Source: Aldrovandia affinis (taxonomy: Eukaryota; Chordata; Actinopteri; Notacanthiformes; Halosauridae). From it: 64,000 nucleotides of DNA. The stretch lies in contig JAINUG010000052.1 in the NCBI GenBank assembly GCA_029706075.1, positions 1,693,998-1,757,997 of the forward strand, given 5' to 3'. Within the stretch, counting starts at the first letter, position 1. Every line of letters begins with the position of its first letter. Below are positions 11,679 through 21,496 of this stretch, piece after piece. Under the pieces are notes generated by a model that saw only the letters and a list, made by a program, of their open reading frames with translations, was not told the DNA's origin and did no database searches. Both the position numbers and the translations under genes were made by a program.

Positions 11679-12953
11679 TACCGGTCAAAAGTTTTAGAAC
11701 ACCCCTATTTTTCTAGTTTTTACTGACATTTAAGCAGTGAATAACCTGAGTTAAGTCCAGTGAATAACCTGAAATGGTACAAAGGTAAGCGGTAAACTGC
11801 CAAAGGTTAAAAAAAAAAAAAAATTGTTACCAAAAACTGAAAAAATACTGTACATTTCAGAGTTATAAAAAAGGCTGTTTTCAGGGAACAGGTAATGGGT
11901 TAACAACTTACAGCTGTTCTGCAGCAATGGAAGTAAATTAAACCTTGAAAGTTGATTTCTACAATTCCTACAGGTGTCCCAACTTTTATTACTTACAAAC
12001 CCTCTGTCTGTATAAAAGAAGTGTTGGAACAGACTGTGTTACTACACCCTCTGAAGCATTATTTGGACAATATTGCACTGCAGGAAGTACTATATTGCTA
12101 TCATAATGGCGAGAAAAAGGCAATTAACAAAGGAAAACAGACAGACCATTATAATCCTTAAAAGTGTAGGTCTTTCCTTTAGAGAAATTGCAAAGGCTAA
12201 GGTGTCAGTGAGTACAGTTTCCTACACCATCAAAAGGCACTTGGAAACTGACAGGAAGAGGTCTGGCAGACCAAGCGACAACAAAATCAGAAGACAAGTT
12301 TCCGAGAGTCAATGTGATAGGTGGCACAGCTTAACACTAGTTGAAGTAAGGAAGTCTCAGTTTCAACTGTGAAGAGAAGACTTCAAGCTGCAGGTTTGAC
12401 AGGTCGAGTGGCAGTAAGAAAGCCATTGCTAAGATGGCAAAATACGAAAAAGGCTTGCCTGGGCCATGCAGCACCGCCAGTGGACTACTGAAGACTGGAA
12501 GAAGGTCTTACGGACCGATGAATACAAATTTGAAATCTTCGGTTCATCACACAGGGTTTTTGTACGCCGAAATCATGGAATGGCCAGCACAGTCTCCAGA
12601 CTTAAACCCCATCGAGCTGGTTTGGGATGAACTAGACAGAAGGGTGAAAGCAAATCAACCTACAAGTGCAATACATTTGTGGGAACTTCTGCAACAGTGT
12701 TGGGAAGAACTTTCCGAACAATATTTGATTTCCGTTGTAGAAAGAATGCCACGAGTGTGTTCGGCTGTTATATCTGCACTTTGAGTCAAAAATTTCGATT
12801 ACATTTTCTTAAACTAAACAATTCCATGATTTATTTTTTATCGCCAATCGTTTATTTGTTATATGCTTTAATTTCAGAGTACATTGAAACATTAAACTGT
12901 GTACATTTCAATAAAATTTGAAAAATGGAGGTGTTCTAAAACTTTTGACTGGT
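11679..12953 (+). mobile_element. Tc1-like transposon, internally deleted, inside hAT X
   Basis: Terminal repeats ACCGGTCAAAAGTTTTAGAAC and GTTCTAAAACTTTTGACTGG bound a transposase pseudogene that starts at 12106 ([20 protein letters not shown], a paired-like DNA-binding domain with GRPSDNK hook). The first catalytic Asp is kept (RTDEYKFEIFGSS), and so is the last block (SPDLNPIELVWDEL). Near 12565 the reading jumps between them, so the segment with the second catalytic Asp is deleted. Confidence 0.88.
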
Positions 12954-12993
<40 letters not shown>

Positions 12994-13018
12994 ATATATA
13001 TATATATATATATATATT
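12954..13018. repeat. (GT)n/(TA)n microsatellite
   Basis: A GT run of about 35 bp passes into TA repeats immediately after the Tc1 end. Confidence 0.9.
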
Positions 13019-13278
13019 GACATAATTCATATTACACTTACACGCCTAATAAATATATGTTCATCACACAGGATCCTTATTATTAGAAGTAGTAGTAGTA
13101 GTCGTCCTAAAAAATATGCAAATTAAATAATTTTTCCAATCTAACGTTAAATCTAAGAACTCCATCTCCCAGAATGCCATGCCAGAGACATTGAACTCAG
13201 GGGAAGGAGAGGGGTTGGGGGCCCAAAACAGGCAGGGCCTACGGCCCATGAACGTCAAGACCCGGCCCTGTGTTAAAT

Positions 13279-14367
13279 GACAGAGTGTGTCAGCTCACGT
13301 GTTATTGTTTAGTTAACGTTATTTAGTTTGCCTAATGGCTGGGATATTTTTGACGCATGCATTAACCTTTTTTTTTTTTGGTGACGTGATCAACTACCGT
13401 GGTATACCGTTTAGTTTATGACGGACGGTACTATTTCATATTTCAATATTACGGTGTATTGTCATACCATCACACCCCTATTGCACACATATGTAATGTA
13501 TGTATGAGATATGAGATGAACTAGTATAGTTCTAGATTTTTCTAAATTAATTTTGAGAAAGGCATTGGTAGGCTTACCAATTTGGAGAAATCAGTTTGTT
13601 AGTTTGGTTTTTAAATTGGATGCTGGCTACTGTAATGTGGAAATACAGCTGTATCCAAAGTATTTAATAATTGAATAAATATTTAATAATTACATTATCT
13701 TTTGAGACGTGTGACGGTTCGGACAGAGAAAAGCGGAGCCGCCTCACCTATAGTCCCTTTTCTTTGATTGGTTGCTGTTGTTAAGAAGTTGTAAAGTGAG
13801 AGGTCGAGCTGGTGGAAGCTCCACAGAGCTGTGTGGTTGTGTGGGAGGAAAACAGCCTTCCTTGTGTGAGGGGTTCGTTCTCCTGGCGTGCACGGTGCTG
13901 TGCTGGAGCAGGGTGATGCAGTCAGGGCCTGATAATCCACTCGTGGCCTTGGCTGGGCCCATGTTATGTCTGAACAACGGTTTCTGTCTTCAGTGTCATT
14001 TAGCTGGCTCTTTTTCCAAGGACACTGAAAGAACATGTTTTGCCAGTTTCGTTTTATGTTGAGCTAAACGTAGGCTCTTGTGACCTTGCCTGACCTCAAG
14101 TGGATTTGAATTTATTTGCACAAGTGTTCGACTGTGAGAGATGTCTACATTTAGAGAGCTCAATCTGAATGACTGTTCGTGGAGCTTTGTTGGATGTCCT
14201 CGGGTGAAAAATATGACTGCTTTCCTCTCATTCAGTCCATTTGTTGCTCATGGTACAGGTTGTGAACAAACACTTCTGTTTTTAGCCATGTATTATTATC
14301 TTGTAATTTCTTGGTCTTTATCTTGTTAGTGTACTATTGTTTATATTGTGTGTTCCAATGTCACCAC
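13279..14367. other. Intronic stretch without recognisable features
   Basis: Mixed AT-rich and GC-moderate DNA. Short ORFs on both strands near 13700-14060 overlap each other and resemble nothing I know. Confidence 0.5.
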
Positions 14368-14436
14368 ACACTCTGTACAGCACTTTGAGATACTTGTTTA
14401 TAAATATAAATAAAATGTATTATTATTATTATTATT

Positions 14437-14473
<37 letters not shown>
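14368..14473 (+). repeat. LINE 3'-end fragment and palindromic (ATT)n/(AAT)n tract
   Basis: GTACAGCACTTTGAGATACT followed by TATAAATAAAATGT is the usual 3' end of fish L2-type LINEs. It passes into about 54 bp of ATT repeats that switch to AAT repeats near 14440, making a self-complementary tract. Confidence 0.6.
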
Positions 14474-14475
<2 letters not shown>

Positions 14476-14736
14476 CCCAAATGGAAACGCCAATGTAAGG
14501 TCTCCCAATACTGTATATGAACTCATTTCTGAACCCGTTTGTGAGTGTGAACCATCCCTACTTCTCTATAGCATATTGCATTTGATTTTACACATCTAAA
14601 GAAACCATTGAAAACATTGACCGGCTGAAACAGTTAAAGACTCTGTCTTAACTTCCCAATATGGGACCACCCCCATTCAAATATTCAGGCCCATCCCAGC
14701 GCTGCGTTGTCCTCTGTAAATTTAGAAGAGATTATC

Positions 14737-15093
14737 GGGGCCTCGGGTAGCGTAACGGTATAAGCATTCGCTTGGAATGCAAGTTGACTACTGCAGCCGC
14801 TGTTCGAAACCCAACCGCACCAGACCAGCCCTGGCCGGGAGCCGCGATCAAGGGCGACGTTTGGCTGTCCACCCCAGGGGGAAGGGGAGCTGGAATGAGC
14901 TCGCCGAGAAGCATGAAGGGTGTCTCTAGAAACTAGGTGAGTGAGTTCCATCTCGGAGGAGGTGGATCATTACCGGTCTCGGGGAATTGGCTTGCCCCGT
15001 AGTGACGGGCAGTGAGTTCTTGGGGGAGGGTAAATCGATAGAAATAGAGCGTATAATTGGCTACCAAATTGGGAGAAAAACAGAAAAAAATTG
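14737..15093 (+). mobile_element. SINE family B, copy 3 (most complete)
   Basis: Head with A-box-like GGGTAGCGTAACGGTATAAGC and B-box-like CGCTGTTCGAAACCC, then body (CCATCTCGGAGGAGGTGGAT, GACGGGCAGTGAGTTC) and tail ATAATTGGCTACCAAATTGG plus GAGAAAAA. This copy serves as the reference for family B in this window. It is a SINE, not a tRNA gene: there is no intact cloverleaf and the body is attached. Confidence 0.85.
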
Positions 15094-16921
15094 GAAACAA
15101 AGAGAGAAGAGACCATCACGTGTGCTTGAAAACATACACGGCAATCCCCTGCTTCTTTTCAATCTACAGTCCGCCAGCTGAGTTGCACACACACATTGCT
15201 CTTGCAGACTCCTGGCTCAATTGTGCATTCCCCTGTGGGAGAGCTGGCCACGGTAGGCCTTGGCACAGGCACGATTTAATTCGGAGAAGTGTCTTTTTAA
15301 TGATCCTGACCTCGGTGTAGCTGTACGTTTGTAAAAAATAGAATGGAACAGAATCCATCTGTAACAATCCATGGCCTAGATTAATATATATATTTTTTTT
15401 TACGAACTAAGTACATTTAACTGGCCAAAATGAGCACTTTGTAGAAGTGTGCATTAATCTGATTATATTTACTGAGGGTTGATTATGAGAGCAAGTATGT
15501 TTTTTCGCAGTTTCTGGAGTGCTTGCCTGTCACTGATCGCAACTCAAATTTGCTGGTAAAACCTGGGACGTGAGCCAGGAGTCGGTTATAAACAACTGAC
15601 CGCGCCCTCGCTGGTACTTGTGCAAGTCAGTCCTTTGTGTGTCTCTCTGAGAGGGCCTGGAGAGGGCTGCTTTTTTTGCTCTGTTGTGGAAGTTTTCCAT
15701 TCATTTGCATTGGGGGTCAAGAAAGGATTCTGTGTGTAGTGAGAAAACTCACTGTTGTGGGTTAGAGTAAAGTTTGATCAAAGCTCCTTATAACTTACCA
15801 TGTGCATTGCGGTTGCCAGGTTGACCTTTCATTCCATACTGGTCCTGAAAACCTAGAGCAGTATGGACCGACCTTAAGTTATATGTGCCTTTGCTCTTTA
15901 GAGTGAACAGAAAGAACACACACAAACTCTGGGGGGGGTTGGGGGAGAAATGAAACCAGCTTTTTCAATGGATATCTATCGGATCACTTAAAGAAGCCAA
16001 GAATCGTTTAGGAAAAGGTCTGACCGTGTGCACGGTGGTGATTATCATGTCAAATTAGCTAGCAAGTTAGCAAATTGGCAAACTACCTACTTTGTTGATT
16101 CATCCACTTTCATTTGTTTGATCTTATATTATGCAGGTATTCATTATAATAAGTAATGCTGAACTATTATCATCACCATTATTATTATTATTATTAGTAG
16201 TAGTATTAATAATATTAATATTAATAATAGAATGAAGTATTTATGTCCCTTCTATTAACAAATTCAATATTTTGCCAACTAAACTGATTATTATGCTGTG
16301 AATGAATGTTTTTTCAATTGAACAAGAACGTGTTTGTTCAGCAAACAGCCCACAGTTCTTATTGAGGTTATACATATAGACTAGTGTGTACATTGTGGAG
16401 CGCTGTGTATTCCCCCCCGTTTCCAGTGGTACTATGAAAAACGAATCCATTTGACCTTGACTTGCAAGGTCTCTCTCCCTGTCTCTCTCTGTGTCTCTCT
16501 GTCTCTGTCTCTCTCTCTCTTTTAAAAGGGGCTCATGTTCAGTCACCATGATGGCCCCCTTGTGTTGTCTGTGTGATTTAGGCTGCGCGTGGATGCATCG
16601 ATTGGGTTGTTTTTCACACGGGGGCCCTGTCTGTAATGTCTGTACAGTCTGTAAATGTGTCCAGGACGAGCTGATGGATTACCTTCACATCTTGCCGTTC
16701 GGGTGTGACGAGCCCAACTGACACAGTTGGATTTACAGCTTTTAGGGCGTATGATTCTGGGTTTTCTCCAGCAATGTGCCGATTTCTTATGAAAGTGATG
16801 TAATCATTGCAGTGGAATGAAAGTGGCCCCCCTTGAACGGGAGAAAGCACCCCCCCCCCCCGCCTCCTTTTGTGTTTCTCGTTGAGCTCACTGATGTGTT
16901 TTTTAATGTTTTTTTTGTTGT
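15094..16921. other. Intronic stretch with simple repeats only
   Basis: Contains ATT-type repeats at about 16180-16230, a CT-rich run at about 16470-16520 and a short C run near 16850. No genes or named elements are recognisable. Confidence 0.5.
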
Positions 16922-16929
16922 TGTTTTTT

Positions 16930-17118
16930 TTAAATTTTCTTTCCGATTTTTCTCCCTTTTTTCTCCCAGTTTGGTAGCCAATTACACCCCCATTTCTTTC
17001 AATTTACCCTCCCCCACAGGCCCGCCCCTCATCCTCGTAGGCAAGCCAGTTTTTCCCGTACAGGGAAGCCTTTCGCGCTGCTTGGCGAGCTCGTACCGGC
17101 TAACCCCCCCGGGCGGGG
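16930..17118 (-). mobile_element. SINE family B, copy 4 (truncated)
   Basis: Minus-strand tail and body: CTCCCAGTTTGGTAGCCAAT, CTTTCAATTTACCCTCCCCC and GGCGAGCTCGTACCGGC. It breaks off before the head. Confidence 0.75.
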
Positions 17119-17352
17119 CTCTCAGCCTGATGGCGCAGACGCCATTTTTTTGCTTAGCGCACTGAGACTTGTGTGTCCTCACCCCCAGGTTCGAGATGAG
17201 AACGTGCGGGCATCCTCATTCTCGGAGGTCATCTTACAGGAAACGAGGAAGTCAAGCCCTTTTGGAACCAGATGTTCCAGTGTCTCTTGAGAAAGGGCCT
17301 ACTGCAAAATCAGTGTGCATGTCATGAAAAAAATCTACATTCATTATGAAGA

Positions 17353-17497
17353 TTATCTTTCATATGTAACTTGTATGGAAGTTTGCCTTAGTGTCCATGG
17401 TATGGGTGTATGTCATGATAATCTTCATAACAACTATAGCATTTATCTTTCATGTATAACTTGTGTGGAAGGTTGCCTTAGCATTCACGGTATGGGT
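17353..17497. repeat. Two-copy tandem duplication, 90-bp period
   Basis: TTATCTTTCATATGTAACTT at 17353 recurs as TTATCTTTCATGTATAACTT at 17443. Each copy continues through GGAAGKTTGCCTTAG to GGTATGGGT. Confidence 0.8.
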
Positions 17498-17739
17498 CAG
17501 TGGTGGACACTAACAAAGTGTAGTTTACTTTGACTTATTACTGTACTTAAGTCGTTTTCAAGTATCTGTGCTTGCCTAAGTATTTCCATTTTTACTTTTA
17601 TTTTTTACCTTCACTCCCCTACATTTTAAAAGCAAATGGGCTTAAATATAGGACATTTTACTTTTACTGGAGTAATATTTTATCAGGGTATCTGTACTTT
17701 TACTCAAGTAAAGGGTTTGTGTACTTCGTCCACCACTTA
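17498..17739. mobile_element. hAT-like MITE (CAGTGGTGGAC ends), copy 1
   Basis: Begins CAGTGGTGGACACTAACAAA and ends CTTCGTCCACCACT. The same sequence is found inverted at 18521-18767. The interior is AT-rich with GTACTTAAGT and ACTCAAGTAAAG motifs. Confidence 0.75.
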
Positions 17740-18520
17740 CTGGTCCCATCGTCCCACATACTGTACATGTATATGGTATGGATATGTTCCTTGGCGGGGG
17801 AGTTGGTGTTACTCTCCAGGAGCAGGTGGCTGGCAGCCTACAAACAGCATGAATGACTTGTTTGGAAGTAACAACAGTGGCACTTGAGGAAAGTGCTTCC
17901 TTGATAAGAGCTTAAACCAGTTTCTTCACACAGAGAGAGGCCTCTTGCACCATTGTATCTCTTCTGTCTCCGCCACAAGACAGAAATGCGTTCACAAGTG
18001 GGCGGTTTGGTTACATTCGGCCTCGCCTTTGAGCACAGAGAACTGAGTGTTTTTATTGGTTGAGCGTTTGACGGATGTGAGAGAGGTCAATCGTCTGTAT
18101 GTTAATTGAAACAGTGGGATTCCTGCTTCAAGAATTCTTGAAGACTTTCACTTAAGTTTTCTGATCAGTCCAAAAAAAAACAACCTACCTTTTAGAATGA
18201 GCATGTTATTGACTTCTTTTTATTGTAGATGTTGTTGTAGTTTGACTTATTTTATATTATTAGAGCCCACATGTTTTACTCTGCGTTTGTTTTGACTTGC
18301 ACTTTGTCTACTAAACTTATTTTGTTGTTTTCCTTTTGTTTTGAATTTTTTTGTTTGTTCATTCTGTAACATTGGGCCCACAATCCCGCCGTATGAATTA
18401 AGTAAATAAATAAATAAATAAATGCCTCGAATTTATAATTAACGGAAAGGGTCGGACTGCTGGAACAAGAAGTCAAATTGCGTGTTGTGTGTAGCTTTTT
18501 ACCTGCAATAAACTTGGGAT

Positions 18521-18767
18521 CAGTGATGGACAAAGTACACAAACCCTTTACTTGAGTAAAAGTACAGATACCCTGATAAAATATTACTCCAGTAAAAGTA
18601 AAAAATCCCACATTTAACCCCATCTATCTTTGAAATGTAGGGGAGTGAAAGTAAAAATAAAAGTAAAAAATTGAAATACTTAAGTAAACACAGATACTTG
18701 AATAATGTACTTAAGTACAGTAATAACTAAAAGTAAAGTAAATGTACTTTGTTAGTGTCCACCACTG
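18521..18767. mobile_element. hAT-like MITE (CAGTGGTGGAC ends), copy 2, inverted
   Basis: Begins CAGTGATGGACAAAGTACAC and ends TTAGTGTCCACCACTG. The flanks CTTGGGAT and GTTGGGAG agree at 6 of 8 positions, a plausible aged hAT duplication. Confidence 0.75.
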
Positions 18768-18775
18768 GTTGGGAG

Positions 18776-19261
18776 TTTAACTTCCAGGAGGAGCACAGCT
18801 CCAGCTATCAGCGTTGTGTAGTGCCTAGAGCTCCCCTCTCCAGCCTTTGTTTTAAAACCGTTTCCCACTTCGTTCCTCAGCCCCCTTTTCCACTCTTCAC
18901 AGCCCTGTGTATCAGCTTGCCTTCCCGACAGTACACCTGAGCCGCCTCCTGGCTCTCGGCCCAATTCTGTCACGAGGAGCAGCAGCGTTATTTTCTCTGT
19001 CCTGGCAAGATGTGTCTTGTCGTTTTCCCAATCGGTTTAGTATTGCGTCATATGCTTTTTCTCAATGTTCTCAAAGAAACGGAAACCGTTTGCGGTTCAA
19101 ACCGTTGTGGCCTAACCCAGTTTAGAACGCAGCTCCGCCCACAGGGTAGAAGACCACGTGATGTGAATGAAGCGTCGTGGGGGCAAGATAGACTTTCCGT
19201 CCTCTACCTGGCAGGTTAGCCAGTGTTCCAGTGGCCTTAAACCTAATAATTCCTAATAATT
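18776..19261. other. Intronic stretch without recognisable features
   Basis: Moderately GC-rich, with overlapping chance ORFs on both strands and no homology that I recognise. Confidence 0.45.
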
Positions 19262-20075
19262 GACATACCCCTTTCCACTGTTGTCTTATCTTTTTATTTA
19301 TTTTGATAAACCATCTCCTGATCTGTAGAGGTCAATAACCTTTTGTCTGATGCTTTCAGGGAGTTATTTGCCTTTCACCATGATGATGGCTGACCACAGT
19401 ATTTCAACGTGTGTTCCCCCCTTTTTATACCCATGGGAAACCGGAAACCATTGTAGGCCACTGTGTAGTTCCATAACCTTCCAATGAACTTCATATAAGT
19501 TGTATTTATGAAGATTTGTTTTTGTTGGATTAAATTGAAAAGAATAGTTAAGGGTATGAATAATTATATTATAAAATATTATTAGTAAAACCAAATATGT
19601 TTTTCTGAACAATTGTGTTAGTAATGTAGGTTTGGAGTTTCAGCATAAAATATACCTCATTACTTGCATTTACATTTACATTTTAAGCATTTAGCAGACG
19701 CTCTTATCCAGAGCGACTTACAAAATGTACATTAATACATTGTTCGCGCAAGAGATCAGTGCAGTAATACAGCGATACACATCATTGTTGGCAGCTGCAT
19801 ACTATACCTGTAACACTGGGAAGGAAAAGGTTAGTAATTCTTTTTTTCCTTTGTTTTTGAGGAGTAAACAAGTATACATATACAAAAAGTATTAAACGTA
19901 GGCATTGGTGATGACAATTGGCTAGATATACAGAATTCAGTGGTAGTGGAGTCTGAAAAGGTGGGTTTTGAGTCTCTTGCGGAAGATCGCAAGACTTATA
20001 TATTTCATTTGATACAATCTCTTTTGTTCATCTTTATCAAGGGTATGAATAAAAACGGAGCCTACTGTAACATTT
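19262..20075. mobile_element. Decayed DNA-transposon remnant, interrupted by a SINE
   Basis: The text around 19325 (GTCAATAACCTTTTGTCTGA, ...TTATACCCATGGGAAACC) and around 20030 (GTTCATCTTTATCAAGGGTA) matches the arrangement at 26020-26400. The two are relics of one AT-rich non-coding element family. The superfamily is not certain. Confidence 0.4.
19666..19985 (-). mobile_element. SINE with V-SINE-type tail, copy 2
   Basis: Starts with ACATTTTAAGCATTTAGCAG and CTCTTATCCAGAGCGACTTA (reverse complement of the tail), continues through GCAGTAATACAGCGATACAC and TGTAACACTGGGAAGG, and ends near the GAGTCTCTTGCGGAAGATCG block. It matches the copy at 30464 over its length. Confidence 0.7.
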
Positions 20076-20204
20076 ATTTTCCACGTTTGTTAATAACTAA
20101 TGTGCAGTTACCATTACCATTTGACTTGTATGGTGTTTTCTTAAAAATACTTTCTTTTATGTATTTTCTCTTCATGCCTTATGAATGTAGCTAGCTGTAG
20201 AGCA

Positions 20205-20404
20205 CAGGTGTCAAACTCATTCCATCGAGGGCCGAGTGTATGCAGGTTTTTGTTGCAACCAATGCACTACACCAGGTGATTTCACTAATTAGCTCACTTC
20301 TTCAACTAAGGAGGGAACCTAATTGAAATCACCTGGTGTAATACGTGGTTACAACAGAAACCTGGACACACTCGGCCCTCGATGGAATGAGTTTGACACC
20401 CCTG
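20205..20404. mobile_element. Palindromic hAT-like MITE (TCAAACTCATTCC ends)
   Basis: Begins CAGGTGTCAAACTCATTCCA and ends GGAATGAGTTTGACACCCCTG. Almost the whole 200 bp folds back on itself (CACCAGGTGATTTCACTAAT against AATTGAAATCACCTGGTG). GTAGAGCA flanks it, with two extra bases on the right. A truncated relative is at 37531. Confidence 0.75.
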
Positions 20405-20870
20405 CGTGTAGAGCATGGTGGATACTGTGCTGTTTAAGTGGCCTAGCTAGCTGTAGAGCAGGGGTGGGCAATTCCGGTCCTGGAGGGGCATGCAGGTTTT
20501 TGTTTCTACCAATTACACTGGCTCAATTAGTTAATTCGTTGGATACACCGATGTTGGTTCACTTGTAGATTATACCATAGTAACATGTTTCATATGGGAA
20601 CACAAGAACAGTCTTCAACTGTCATTCATGGGCCTATCAAGAAATGTAGCTAAAATGTCAGATCATGTAAACGATTGGGCTAATTAAATAATTAAGAGCA
20701 GAAGTTGGCATAAAATCCAGAAACGGATACGGCCCTCCTTGCCCATCCCTGCTGTAGAGCCTGGTGGTAGAAACTGTGCTGTTTTAGTGTATTTAAATGG
20801 CCTAGCTAGCTGTAGAGCGTGGTAGACACTCTGCTTTTTCAATGTGTTTAAATGGCCTTTTGCCTTTTAC
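20405..20870. repeat. Local repeat of about 60 bp, split by a hAT MITE
   Basis: Three copies of a unit starting TGTAGAGC-TGGTRGA and running to AAATGGCCTAGCTAG lie at about 20405-20450, 20752-20810 and 20811-20860. The MITE at 20459-20751 duplicated 8 bases of one unit when it inserted. Confidence 0.7.
20459..20751. mobile_element. hAT-like MITE with perfect 8-bp target duplication
   Basis: Begins CAGGGGTGGGCAATTCCGG and ends CCTCCTTGCCCATCCCTG. The flanks CTGTAGAG at 20451-20458 and 20752-20759 are identical, which confirms both boundaries and the hAT class. No coding capacity. Confidence 0.85.
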
Positions 20871-20878
20871 CCCTGCAG

Positions 20879-21496
20879 GTACCAGAGGTCATCAGCAGCA
20901 TCAGGCAGGTGTCGAAAGCCGCCCTCAAAGAAGACTCCAAGCCCAAGCAGGAGGCCGACGAGGCCTTCTACAACTCCCAAAAGTTTGAGGTCCTGTACTG
21001 CGGCAAGGTGACCGTGGCACAGAAGAGGGCGCCTTCTACCCTGATCGATGACTGCATCGACCAGTTCCGGCAGCACGAGGCGGAGCGCAGGCGCCCACGC
21101 CCGCTCAATGGCGGGGGGCAGCGGGGCGCTGCCGAGCCACCCGTCGAGTTCATCATGGGGGAGGAGGAGCCCCTGACCTCCCCCCGCGCTCTGTCCGCCA
21201 CCGGGCCAGACCAGGATGTCGCGGAGACTGAGGATGGGGTCGGGGAAGCTGGGGCGGGCCTCACTGGCAGCCTCAGCCTGGGGAGCTTCCGTGCAGCCTT
21301 CCCTGAATGCATCCTGGAGGACTCCGGGTTCGACGAGCAGCAGGAGTTCCGCACCCGGTGCAACAGCCTGGCTGCCGGGCCGCAGCGAAGGCCGCGGGAG
21401 GGGGCTCTGAAGGCCCCGACACGCAGGAGACACGCCAGTGCCCCGAGCCACGTGCAGCCCACCGATGCCGACAAGAACCGCACCATGCTCTTCCAG
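20879..21496 (+). CDS. tbc1d4: tbc1d4 exon 2 (206 codons)
   Basis: The acceptor CCCCTGCAG precedes 20879 and the donor CAG|GTACAT follows 21496; both borders are phase 0. It encodes the end of PTB1 ([16 protein letters not shown]), [20 protein letters not shown], and the linker with two Akt-type sites: RTRCNS (human S318-like, Ser codon 21365-21367) and RRRHAS (human S341-like, Ser codon 21437-21439). It ends RTMLFQ, where PTB2 starts. The exon is GC-rich compared with the introns. Confidence 0.96.

Larger units (their letters stand above)
11552..13270. mobile_element. hAT element X, copy 1, with Tc1 nested inside
   Basis: The element begins CAGGGCGGGATCTCCGCAT and ends GACGTCAAGACCCGGCCCTG (reading GAACGTCAAGACCCGGCCCTG). 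It is flanked on both sides by the perfect 8-bp duplication TGTTAAAT (11544-11551 and 13271-13278), the hallmark of hAT insertion. It encodes nothing of its own and is therefore non-autonomous. Element X is inverted relative to copy 2 at 21536. Confidence 0.85.
1..20878 (+). other. Intron 1 of tbc1d4, 3' part (or upstream DNA), repeat-rich
   Basis: The first recognisable exon begins at 20879 in phase 0 after a clean acceptor, and the N-terminal PTB1 sequence of TBC1D4 appears nowhere upstream. The stretch is therefore read as the end of a large first intron. Its recognisable content is mobile elements listed separately. In 1-1462 I see nothing beyond AT-rich unique-looking DNA with short chance ORFs. 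Confidence 0.75.
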
